DNA of 29,455 bases from Leptospira ainlahdjerensis (GTDB taxonomy: Bacteria > Spirochaetota > Leptospiria > Leptospirales > Leptospiraceae), in contig NZ_JAFFPU010000070.1 in assembly GCF_016919175.1 (NCBI RefSeq), forward strand, positions 1 to 29,455. Direction: 5' to 3'. Each line of letters opens with the position of its first letter. The stretch's first letter is position 1. Below are positions 20,805 through 29,455 of this stretch, one piece after another. The notes under the pieces were generated by a model. The model made no database searches, had not been told where the DNA came from, and was given only the letters and a program-made list of their open reading frames with translations. A program made the position numbers and the translations under genes.

Positions 20805-21502
20805 GCGGTCGTGGATTTTTTGATACTTTCCGATGTTCCGAATAAAATCAGGATTTCTTTCTCTTGGAAAACCGTTCCGGATTCAGGAAGAAAGATCTCG
20901 CCTTCTTGCTGATAGTTTTCATCCGATTCCGCTTTTCGAATCGCCACAAGGTTGAGTTCGTATTTTTCTCTCAGGCCTAAATCTTTCAGTTTTTTTCCGA
21001 AAAGGTGAGGGGAAATTTTCACTTCAAAAAGACTGTATTCATCGCTTAACAAAGTCGCCTTTTTTACACCTTGATAGCTGAGTTGTTCCGCCATCGAGGC
21101 CGCCGCCCTTTCTTCAGGATTGAAAAGATTTTCGATTCCTATCATCTGAAGTATTTTACGGTTGATTTCCGAATGATACCGTATATGCAGAGATTCTAAT
21201 TTCATTTCTTTGAGATGATAAGCGGTCGTGATCAGAGATTCGAAGTTCTCCGCCAGTGCAACCACGATATCGTCCATGTCATCGAGATCCAATTCTTCCA
21301 AAGATTGTCTGTTGCTCGTATCTACACAAACCGCTAAAGCGCAGCGATCCTTGATCTCTTCGATTGCCTTTATGTCTTTGTCGATCGCGGTAACTTCATG
21401 GCCGTTATCGTTTAAGTAGATCACGAGCGATTTTCCGAATTCTCCCAAACCGATCACTGCGATTCTTTTCTTAAGAGTTTTGTTTTTTCTTTTTACGGCC
21501 AT
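20789..21502 (-). CDS. ktrA: Potassium uptake regulatory subunit (KtrA/TrkA-type RCK protein)
   Basis: Cytosolic nucleotide-binding gating ring that controls the KtrB channel-like subunit. The 237 residues comprise an N-terminal RCK Rossmann domain ([13 protein letters not shown], GxGxxG at 18-23, with acidic residues at the end of the second strand, AIDKD) and a C-terminal TrkA_C domain from about 140 ([21 protein letters not shown]). Single-domain RCK size fits KtrA rather than the double-length TrkA. It follows ktrB by 13 bases on the same strand, so the pair is co-transcribed. Its 3' end overlaps the aldo/keto reductase gene. The family is certain; the KtrA label is chosen on size and gene order. 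Confidence 0.9.
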   Translation of the reverse strand: MAVKRKNKTLKKRIAVIGLGEFGKSLVIYLNDNGHEVTAIDKDIKAIEEIKDRCALAVCVDTSNRQSLEELDLDDMDDIVVALAENFESLITTAYHLKEMKLESLHIRYHSEINRKILQMIGIENLFNPEERAAASMAEQLSYQGVKKATLLSDEYSLFEVKISPHLFGKKLKDLGLREKYELNLVAIRKAESDENYQQEGEIFLPESGTVFQEKEILILFGTSESIKKSTTAYPIG

Positions 21503-21515
21503 AACTATCCTGCCT

Positions 21516-23315
21516 CTATCCGACGATGATGGATTCTTCCGGAAATCTTAGCCCGGATTTTTTTTCCTTCGGAACCAGCGCGATGAGAATGGTCAACATC
21601 CCGACTCTTCCTCCAAACATCATCAGACAAAGGATCAATTTGCCGGGAGACGTCAGACTCGGAGTGATTCCTCTAGAAAGTCCCGCCGTTCCGAACGCGG
21701 AAACGACTTCATAACACAAATCTAAGAATTCGAATTTTTCAGTACACGTTAAAACGAAGATTCCGAAAAAGATCAAAAAGAGAGAGATCAAAATTCCCGC
21801 GGAGGCTCTCGAAACAGAACCGGATGAAATTCTCCTTCCGAAAATTTCCACTTCTTCTTTCCCGCGGATATGATTGAAAAGATGGAGACCGGAAACGGCA
21901 AGAGTGGTCGTTTTGATTCCGCCTCCGGTAGAATTGGGGGAAGCTCCTACCCACATCAGAAAAAGCGAAACAAAAACCATTGGCATTCCCATTTTAGAAA
22001 TGCTTAATGTATTAAAGCCTGCGGTTCGGGTGCTGATCGAATAGAATAAGGAATGAAAGAGTTTATCAGTTTCGCTCAGACCCGCGAGTGTAATTTTATA
22101 TTCTAAGATAAAATAGGAAAACCAGCCAAGTAGAATCAGCGTCGTCGAAACGGTAAGAATGAGTTTGGCTCCGAGTTCCATTCTTTGCCTTTGTTTACCC
22201 GTTTTAAATACCCATTGGATGAGATGGTTTACCGTCGGAAAGCCCAGGCCGCCTAACACGATTAAGATCATCACCACTGATAAGAATTTTCTTTGATCAA
22301 GCATCCAAGTCGTTTCAAATCCCTGAGGGAAAACCGAAAAACCTGCGTTACAAAACGAACTCACCGCGTGAAAAAGGGAATAAAAGATTCGGTCCTTCAG
22401 AGAGGATTGTAATACGTCGGGATACCAAAAAAAAATCAATATCGCTCCGAGCCCCTCGATAAAAAAGGTCTGAATTGCGACCTGCTTCAAAATAAAAGAA
22501 ACCCTTCCCACCGTTTCCTGACTAAAAAGATCCTTGATAAGAAGTTTATTGGTAACGCTGACCTGACCCGCTAAAAAGATCGCGAAAAAAACGGTAAGAG
22601 TCATCAGTCCCAATCCGCCGATCTGAATCAAAATCATAAGAATGGTTTGTCCGCTCCCGGTGAGTTGAGTCGCGACGTTGATCGTACTCAAGCCCGTTAC
22701 GCACACCGCACTGACAACGGTGAAAAAAACGTCGATCGACGGAATCGACGCCGTCTGCGCCCTGGGAAGAGAAAGGGCCAAGGTTCCCAGAAGAATCAAA
22801 ATTCCGAAACTACCCGTGATCACAAGCGAAGGGCTGATTTGTCTGTAGTTGAGAAGATCGGTTTTGCGGATCAAACGGGAAAAATTACTGAACAACAGAA
22901 AGATCTGACTCAAAGAAAGAAAGGCCAAACTCGCGTCTTCACCGCTCAACGAATTGAAGGTAAGAAGGGTGTAGATTTCCTTACTGACGAGTTCCTGAAA
23001 AACGAGAAGAAGGATGACGATCACCTCCGTTTTGTGGGAAACGAGGTATTCTTTAAAACTTCCAAGAACCAAAAGAAAAGAAAGGGCTTCGTAGAGAACC
23101 AGTGAGATTACGATTCCGTTTACGAGCAAACGGATCCAGTGAGTCCATTCGTGAGGATAATAAAAGCCGTAAATAAGAATCAAAAGTCCGAGCGAAATTA
23201 TACCGCAGAACGAATAATAAATTTTTAATATAGGTTGAACTGATTCGTGATAGTAGAGTGCGGCGATATGACGGGATTTTGATAAAACTTCGAAAATTTC
23301 CCGAAGCGGTTTCAT
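21516..23315 (-). CDS. ktrB: Potassium uptake membrane subunit (KtrB/TrkH-type) with N-terminal extension
   Basis: Inner-membrane K+ translocator of the SKT superfamily with four pore loops. Filter segments are visible at VTGLS (206-210), NAGFS (323-327), TAGFN (431-435) and TAGLS (543-547). The 599 residues exceed a typical KtrB (about 450). The first ~165 residues form an extra region with about four hydrophobic helices (near 35-52, 65-84, 98-118, 130-145). A start at 23315 overlaps the stop of the upstream gene as TAATG, so translation is coupled. It is partnered by ktrA. A role in K+ or Na+-linked K+ uptake is expected; ion preference is not visible from sequence alone. Confidence 0.9.
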   Translation of the reverse strand: MKPLREIFEVLSKSRHIAALYYHESVQPILKIYYSFCGIISLGLLILIYGFYYPHEWTHWIRLLVNGIVISLVLYEALSFLLVLGSFKEYLVSHKTEVIVILLLVFQELVSKEIYTLLTFNSLSGEDASLAFLSLSQIFLLFSNFSRLIRKTDLLNYRQISPSLVITGSFGILILLGTLALSLPRAQTASIPSIDVFFTVVSAVCVTGLSTINVATQLTGSGQTILMILIQIGGLGLMTLTVFFAIFLAGQVSVTNKLLIKDLFSQETVGRVSFILKQVAIQTFFIEGLGAILIFFWYPDVLQSSLKDRIFYSLFHAVSSFCNAGFSVFPQGFETTWMLDQRKFLSVVMILIVLGGLGFPTVNHLIQWVFKTGKQRQRMELGAKLILTVSTTLILLGWFSYFILEYKITLAGLSETDKLFHSLFYSISTRTAGFNTLSISKMGMPMVFVSLFLMWVGASPNSTGGGIKTTTLAVSGLHLFNHIRGKEEVEIFGRRISSGSVSRASAGILISLFLIFFGIFVLTCTEKFEFLDLCYEVVSAFGTAGLSRGITPSLTSPGKLILCLMMFGGRVGMLTILIALVPKEKKSGLRFPEESIIVG

Positions 23316-24106
23316 TAGAAATTAAGATTGAAGAGTGTGATATCGATTTTGTATTCTCTTCCGGGAACGACGGAAGCCGAAGATCCTGAGATGGGAATCG
23401 GCGCCGAGTTTCCAAAGCCGAGAGAGTCCGGCGAAGTCGGTTCCACCGGAGGGGACGCCGGTTCGTTTTCTTTTTTTCCGGCCTCCAAATCTCGCATATC
23501 CTTCCATGCGTTTGCAAAAGCGAGGCTCGTACCAAACGTGAAGATAAAGACCGAACCTCCGAAAGTTTTTTGAAACTTACTGACTCCGTTGAACTTTGCC
23601 GCAGAAGCGATAGCGTAACCGATACCGAGGGTGATCGGAAGAGTCATAAAAAAAATGATCGAAAACCTTCTCGCTGTGGTTTCGGAATATTTTTCCTCTT
23701 CGATGATTTGGTTTTGTCTTTTTTTTCTTTCGGACTGTTGCGCTTGTCTCTGAAGAATCGCCTCAACGTTGATCTGACCGGTGAGGGGGTTGATGAGATT
23801 TTCCTGTCCGCGTTCCACGTTCGGATTTGTGGTTCTTCTTAAACCGCCGGTGCCCGTCGTAGAGAAAGGAAGTTCGAACGGAACCTGTGCATTTTTCGGA
23901 GAAACAAGAACCGGTTTCTTAATCGTGGGCGGAACCGTATATTCTTGATAACCTTCTCGGTTTGGAGAATCTTTATAATTTCGAAGATTGAAGTCGTACG
24001 GATCCGCAAAGTCGCTTTGGCTCTGAGCATACAATCCGCTCAGGTTAACGACGGAAAGAATCAGAAGAATGGCCGTTATCTTACGGATTTCCTGGAATCT
24101 GGGCAT
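23315..24106 (-). CDS. Exported or membrane protein of unknown function coupled to ktrB
   Basis: A 263-residue protein with a signal peptide (hydrophobic 11-24, cleavage near YAQ at 27). It then has a long periplasmic, Pro/Asn-rich part (about 28-110), a Gln/Arg/Lys-rich coiled segment (115-145), and two membrane helices (148-170 and 181-200). The C-terminal tail is Pro/Ser-rich and ends with [14 protein letters not shown] recognise no family. The Shine-Dalgarno AGAGGAAAGG precedes the ATG. Its TAA overlaps the ktrB ATG by one base, implying a shared transcript and a possible accessory role for the K+ system. That role is inference. Confidence 0.75.
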   Translation of the reverse strand: MPRFQEIRKITAILLILSVVNLSGLYAQSQSDFADPYDFNLRNYKDSPNREGYQEYTVPPTIKKPVLVSPKNAQVPFELPFSTTGTGGLRRTTNPNVERGQENLINPLTGQINVEAILQRQAQQSERKKRQNQIIEEEKYSETTARRFSIIFFMTLPITLGIGYAIASAAKFNGVSKFQKTFGGSVFIFTFGTSLAFANAWKDMRDLEAGKKENEPASPPVEPTSPDSLGFGNSAPIPISGSSASVVPGREYKIDITLFNLNF

Positions 24107-24163
24107 GGCCTTTCCTCTACAATCTGCTGAACCCAGGTCTAGGCAAGAATTTTTAGGGTCGAT

Positions 24164-25462
24164 TTAAGAGACGGATTTCCGGCCGCTCAAGATTTCCGAA
24201 GAATAAAGAAAAGAATTCAATCTCACCGATTCCAAGATCGATGCGCTCAAACCTATTTTTTCAGCCTTTCGATATTCTTCTTGGATCGTGGTACCGAAAA
24301 TTCCGGGATCGTCCGTAGAGATCGTAAATTTCAAATCGTGTTTTGCAAATCTTAGAATCGGATGGGTGAGCGGATCGAGAACCATCCCGATGTATTCGTT
24401 CGAACTCGGACAGGATTCGATGACCGCGTTTGTTTTTTTGATTTGGTCCATGCAGAAATTCTGAAAACCGAAACACTCTTGGAGAAAAGAAGGGCTCATC
24501 TCAAGTTCGACCGTTTCTTTATGTTTGAGCGAGTCGATTTCGTTTCCGATTCTTTCCCTCGAAGGCATTTCAAAATAAGAATCCAATTCCTCCTTTCGAT
24601 CATAATAGAGTTGCATTTGATCCAGGCGTTCCGATTTGGATTCGAGAACTTTTCCTTTTAGGCTGAAAGGATCGAGTCCGAGGGCGATCGCGTGTCCGAG
24701 TCGGTGCGCCCCCCAATCCGCAGTTTCCAAAACCCAACGGGAAGCAGAAAGGATGGACTTGTCCTGAAAACTTTCGCCTACGTGATAGAGGATCGAAAGC
24801 GCCGTATCTTTTTGCACGACGTTATCCTTGTTTACCTCTTCTAAGAATTTGCGTTTGTCCTTGGGAGGAAAACCTTCTTCAATATAACAAAAATCTAAAC
24901 CGACTAGATAATCCCTGATGAGCGAATTTTTCTCCATCAAACGTTTGAGAAGCGCGTATTCCTGAAAGACGTCTCCGTCTCTGTGTAAAGAAACTACAAG
25001 TTTACCCTTTGCAAGACCGCCGGTTTTTTCCTCGCCTTCCGCTAAACCTTCGCAGGCGGCGATCGTCTTTTCGTAGATTCCTTCCTCTGTATCTTTGGGA
25101 GAATACATGATTCTATATTCTCCGAAGGTAACACCTTGAGAGAACTGATCTTCGACGATCCGAGAGGCGACTAACGCGATTTCTTCAGGATTGAACTTCG
25201 ATAAAGCGATGATAAGATTGAATTTTGCCTGAAATTCGGGAAAAGGTCCGTGATGACTGAATTGGTAGAGTTTACGGAAAGAATCCGGATTCTTATAATC
25301 CTCAAAAAAAGTTTCCGTGGAAATATTTTTACCGTAATACTGCTGATAGGAATGTGTAAAAATTTCCCAACGAGGGGAAGGGTTTGATTTCCCCATCTCA
25401 AAGAGAAATTCGGAAGTGATGGAACCGTAGAGATGATTGTGAAGATCTGCGTATTGTTTCAT
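24164..25462 (-). CDS. Adenosine deaminase-like metallohydrolase
   Basis: An amidohydrolase of the adenosine/AMP deaminase superfamily, likely removing an amino group from a purine nucleoside or base. The start at 25462 (432 residues) gives [14 protein letters not shown], the normal family N-terminus; an in-frame TTG at 25561 would add 33 residues. Metal and catalytic motifs: H8-x-H10, H227-V-G-E230, R-L-G-H256, and T-D384-D385-P. Between H256 and the ESCPSSN motif (349-355) lie about 95 residues, far more than the roughly 25 of classical deaminases, an apparent insertion (about 280-345). The substrate is therefore uncertain. It lies 57 bases upstream of the coupled membrane protein-ktrB-ktrA run, so it may share that transcript, and is divergent from the MATE gene. 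Confidence 0.85.
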   Translation of the reverse strand: MKQYADLHNHLYGSITSEFLFEMGKSNPSPRWEIFTHSYQQYYGKNISTETFFEDYKNPDSFRKLYQFSHHGPFPEFQAKFNLIIALSKFNPEEIALVASRIVEDQFSQGVTFGEYRIMYSPKDTEEGIYEKTIAACEGLAEGEEKTGGLAKGKLVVSLHRDGDVFQEYALLKRLMEKNSLIRDYLVGLDFCYIEEGFPPKDKRKFLEEVNKDNVVQKDTALSILYHVGESFQDKSILSASRWVLETADWGAHRLGHAIALGLDPFSLKGKVLESKSERLDQMQLYYDRKEELDSYFEMPSRERIGNEIDSLKHKETVELEMSPSFLQECFGFQNFCMDQIKKTNAVIESCPSSNEYIGMVLDPLTHPILRFAKHDLKFTISTDDPGIFGTTIQEEYRKAEKIGLSASILESVRLNSFLYSSEILSGRKSVS

Positions 25463-25577
25463 AGGATTTCGGTTTTTAGTTCGTGTTGGGTTTATATGGA
25501 ACTTGTTCCATTGAGTCCAGGATTCTTTGAATCCGTAAGGTGGTCCGTTTACGTACTTCAAAAAAAGACGAGCGAGT

Positions 25578-27014
<1,437 letters not shown>

Positions 27015-27110
27015 AATCGTTCGGAAAGGCTCTGAGACTCGATCCAAGGCCGAGAAGTGAAGCTTAATCTTTCTTGCCAGATCCGGTTTTTCGGTTTTCC
27101 TGGTCTGAAG

Positions 27111-28133
27111 ATGAAAAAAGCGCTCATAACCGGGATCACCGGACAGGACGGATCCTATCTAACTGAATTTCTCCTCGGAAAAGGATATCAAGTGCATGGA
27201 ATCGTACGAAGAGCCAGCATGTTCAACCGGGGAAGAATCGAGCATCTTCGCGGGAACTCCAACCTGGTCCTGCATTACGGAGACCTAACGGATTCGAGTA
27301 ACCTGAATCGAATCTTAGAAAAAGTATCTCCTGACGAAATTTATAATCTTGCCGCACAATCCCATGTGGGGGTTTCCTTTGAAGTTCCGGAATACACGGC
27401 AGAAGCGGACGCAGTGGGAACTCTGAGAATTTTGGACGCGATCAAACAGATCGGAGTCAAGAGTCGTTTTTATCAAGCTTCCACGTCCGAACTTTATGGA
27501 AAGGTACAGGCGATTCCGCAGACGGAAAGCACTCCCTTCTATCCAAGATCTCCGTATGCAGTTGCAAAACTCTACGCATATTGGGCCGTTGTGAATTACA
27601 GAGAAGCATTTGGGATTCACGCATCGAATGGAATTTTATTCAATCACGAATCTCCGAGAAGGGGAGAAGGATTTGTGACAAGAAAGATCACGATCGGTGT
27701 TGCCAATCTTCTCGCGAAAAAAGGCGGACCGATTCACCTCGGAAACATGGACGCAAAGAGGGATTGGGGATATGCACCGGATTACGTCGAGATGATGTGG
27801 ATGATGTTGCAACAACCCGATCCGGATGACTACGTGGTCGCGACAAACGAAACTCATACGGTGAGGGAATTCGTGGAAAAATCTTTCGGATTTGCGGGAG
27901 TGCAGGTTCGTTGGGAAGGAAAGGGGGACACGGAGAAAGGATTTGACGCAAAGAGTGGACAACTCTTGGTCGAAGTAAACCCGAAATTCTATCGCCCGAC
28001 CGAAGTAGATATTCTCATCGGAGATCCCGCGAAGGCAAAGAAAAAATTGGGATGGGAACCGAAGGTGAAATTCGAAGAACTAGTAAAGATCATGACCAAA
28101 GCGGATTGCGAACTGGTCGGAATCAAACTCTAA
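27111..28133 (+). CDS. gmd: GDP-mannose 4,6-dehydratase
   Basis: Converts GDP-mannose to GDP-4-keto-6-deoxymannose, the precursor of GDP-fucose, GDP-rhamnose or GDP-perosamine for surface glycans. Start ATG at 27111 gives 340 residues with the nucleotide motif [11 protein letters not shown] (7-17) at the correct distance. The catalytic set is seen: S-T125-S-E127 in [12 protein letters not shown]149 and K153 in [26 protein letters not shown] and [17 protein letters not shown] are typical of Gmd. No GDP-fucose synthase (fcl) or other sugar gene is next to it. It is 96 bases after the MATE gene and precedes the gene-poor right end. Confidence 0.96.
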   Translation: MKKALITGITGQDGSYLTEFLLGKGYQVHGIVRRASMFNRGRIEHLRGNSNLVLHYGDLTDSSNLNRILEKVSPDEIYNLAAQSHVGVSFEVPEYTAEADAVGTLRILDAIKQIGVKSRFYQASTSELYGKVQAIPQTESTPFYPRSPYAVAKLYAYWAVVNYREAFGIHASNGILFNHESPRRGEGFVTRKITIGVANLLAKKGGPIHLGNMDAKRDWGYAPDYVEMMWMMLQQPDPDDYVVATNETHTVREFVEKSFGFAGVQVRWEGKGDTEKGFDAKSGQLLVEVNPKFYRPTEVDILIGDPAKAKKKLGWEPKVKFEELVKIMTKADCELVGIKL

Positions 28134-28194
28134 TCTATTTTATCATATTTTTGGGGGATTCGCTCGCGGGCCGATTTCAAAAAAAGCTCGCGAC

Positions 28195-28224
28195 CAAAGT
28201 TGCGCCCCATAGGAAGCAACTTTG
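28195..28224 (+). terminator. Hairpin downstream of gmd
   Basis: CAAAGTTGC (28195-28203), loop GCCCCATAGGAA, GCAACTTTG (28216-28224): a perfect 9-bp stem about 60 bases after gmd. No U run follows, so it may be a 3'-end hairpin rather than an intrinsic terminator. Confidence 0.35.
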
Positions 28225-28737
28225 AGTTTCCTTTTCGCTCCAATCTCTCGCGAGGAATTCGATCCATTCCAATTTTATAATGTATTGAATTCTTTTTCCA
28301 TTCTAAATAAAAATCCAAAATTGTGCTCTGTCTTGCCGTTTTAGGCGCTCGAGATTCCGCTACAATCGCTATCGCGGGGAGCGGTAGAAGAGAGATAACA
28401 ATGCCGGGGTTTGAAAGAGATGTTACGTTCAGAGAATTCAACGTTTGTTTTGGTTCTAATCCAAAGGTAAAAGAGAATTCAATTTTAGATTCTTAAAGAA
28501 AAAAATATTGGATTGAAGAATTTTCACCTTTGGAATGTTCGATGTTCTATCGCAAAAAAAAACGCGCCCTTCAAAAAGGGAACATACGATTTGAATGCGT
28601 AAATTCGACTGCGAAAACTATGATAGGATGAAACTTTTCCGTTCAGAGGAAAGATAGTCGGAAGAACGCGAACTCTTACGGAAAAAGTTCCTGCCAAAAT
28701 CGGGTCATAACCATGCCCGCAAATTGTTCGAATCTTT

Positions 28738-28823
28738 AGAAAAACTGTCGGACCTACGACAATTCTACCGTGAAGCGGCGCGCCCCGCCCAAAATTTTGG
28801 GTGGAGGGGCGGGTGGTGGAAAA
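28738..28823 (+). repeat. Dispersed 86-bp repeat, copy B
   Basis: Second copy of the repeat at 4305-4390, same orientation. Its central part (CCCAAAATTTTGGG) is a perfect 14-bp palindrome, slightly degraded in copy A. It also carries the TGTCG-GACCTA-CGACA hairpin (28746-28761). Confidence 0.9.
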
Positions 28824-28884
28824 TGTTTGCGCGCGCGTTTAAATTGCAAAAACGCACGCAAAACGCAACTGAAATAATTTCGAC

Positions 28885-29455
28885 TTAACCCCATCCTGAA
28901 TTTATGTCGATTTGATCTATTTCTTCAACGGTTGCGGCGGACTGGATTGCAGATTTCAAATCAGAACCTTTTTGAAGTAGGAAGGTCTTACGAATTGCGC
29001 CATCACTCAAAACCTGCTTTATCTGTTGCGCTGAGTGAACAATATATTCTTTCACATTGTTCGAATCGGTGCATTTATAAGGAACAGAGGAATTCAATGA
29101 AACCGATCCGACTAAATTCAACTGATCGTCTCTATCTGAACCATAGAAATGAGGAGAGCCAAGTGCAGAAGATGAGAATCCTGAAACGATTTTCGTTTCA
29201 CAAATCGAATTCACTAGATTGCAAATTGAATCTTTCTTTTTCTCAAGATCAATAGTCCATCCAGATTGCGTATGAAGTTGATGAGGAAGAAATTCTCCAT
29301 TTGCATCTTTTAAAGGTTCATCTTCGGTTTCAACGTCAAAATTTAATTCTTCATTCCAGTTTTGTAGAACTCGTTCCGTTCTGGAAAACTTATTATAAAC
29401 GGTTTTCGATTCGAATTTTTTTGCAATCCCGCTTTCTATCTCCGCTTTGAAAACT
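28885..29455 (-). CDS. C-terminal part of a phage tail-associated (DUF4376-like) protein, truncated by the window edge
   Basis: The minus-strand frame is open from the window edge (first full codon ends at 29454) to the TAA at 28885, so the gene starts outside the window; 189 codons are visible. A GTG near 29214 could be read as a start, but the upstream frame is also coding-like. The visible C-terminus has GFSSSALGSPHFYGSDRDDQLN, then SVPYKCTD, YIVHSAQQIKQVLSDG and LKSAIQSAATVEEIDQI. This order (aromatic Y-x-S then DQ-N-L, then H-x-A-Q-Q, then a helix with AAT-xxE-IxxI) is what I recall from DUF4376-type proteins near phage tail-fibre genes. It is the only phage-like signal in the window. 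The upstream residues are acidic and Asn/Glu-rich. Confidence 0.6.
   Translation of the reverse strand, partial: VFKAEIESGIAKKFESKTVYNKFSRTERVLQNWNEELNFDVETEDEPLKDANGEFLPHQLHTQSGWTIDLEKKKDSICNLVNSICETKIVSGFSSSALGSPHFYGSDRDDQLNLVGSVSLNSSVPYKCTDSNNVKEYIVHSAQQIKQVLSDGAIRKTFLLQKGSDLKSAIQSAATVEEIDQIDINSGWG

Larger units (their letters stand above)
28134..28884. other. Non-coding stretch between gmd and the phage-like gene
   Basis: About 750 bases without a credible gene. A 103-codon minus-strand frame (28130-28441) has no known domain. It holds a 9-bp hairpin (28195-28224), a small CCCTT/AAGGG hairpin (28567-28580), the second copy of the 86-bp repeat (28738-28823), and an alternating GCGCGCGCG run near 28829. 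It marks the change from core genes to a phage-like gene. Confidence 0.6.

Noticed and set aside
28130..28441. 103-codon minus-strand open frame after gmd
   Set aside because: No family resemblance, and it contains the hairpin at 28195-28224; better read as intergenic DNA.

Overview
The window almost certainly comes from a Leptospira chromosome (spirochaete). The evidence is the hrcA-grpE-dnaK order under a perfect CIRCE element, a DUF1564 gene (a family I know only from Leptospira), several spirochaete-type lipoproteins, a phasin-like protein, a Maf-type (DUF115) protein and AT-moderate DNA with short GGAACT-core palindromes between genes. No rRNA, tRNA, CRISPR array or insertion sequence was recognised. 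About thirty genes are supported.

Layout. At 1-3790 the heat-shock operon is on the minus strand (hrcA, grpE, dnaK; the left edge lies in the spacer after dnaK, where there is a 28-base C run). Positions 3790-5116 are a long gene-poor stretch with palindromes and one copy of an 86-bp repeat. At 5117-8856 lie a PASTA-bearing transpeptidase (PBP) and a Maf-like protein. Positions 9073-13925 form an envelope-rich block: a serine-hydrolase lipoprotein, two small lipoproteins, a phasin-like protein with a clear promoter and operator-like dyad, an exported beta-barrel candidate and a glycerophosphodiester phosphodiesterase. A DUF1564 gene broken by one in-frame TGA follows (13954-14463), then an alpha/beta hydrolase and a convergent SET-domain protein.

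At 16697-17908 is a tight overlapping cassette of RppH, truncated haemoglobin and acylphosphatase, convergent with a 540-residue orphan protein. Next come an aldo/keto reductase and, on the minus strand, an adenosine-deaminase-like enzyme, an exported membrane protein, and the two subunits of a Ktr/Trk potassium uptake system. A MATE transporter and GDP-mannose 4,6-dehydratase follow. The last 1.3 kb changes character: a 750-base non-coding stretch with the second repeat copy, then the 3' end of a gene with a phage tail-associated (DUF4376-like) C-terminus, suggesting the edge of a prophage or genomic island.

I did not find a clearly new multi-gene system. The most unusual items are the DUF1564 nonsense mutation that cuts a predicted ribbon-helix-helix fold in half, the operator-like dyad over the phasin promoter, the likely leaderless exported protein gene, the deaminase with a large insertion, the Cys-motif orphan protein, the repeat pair bracketing 24 kb, and the phage-like right edge.
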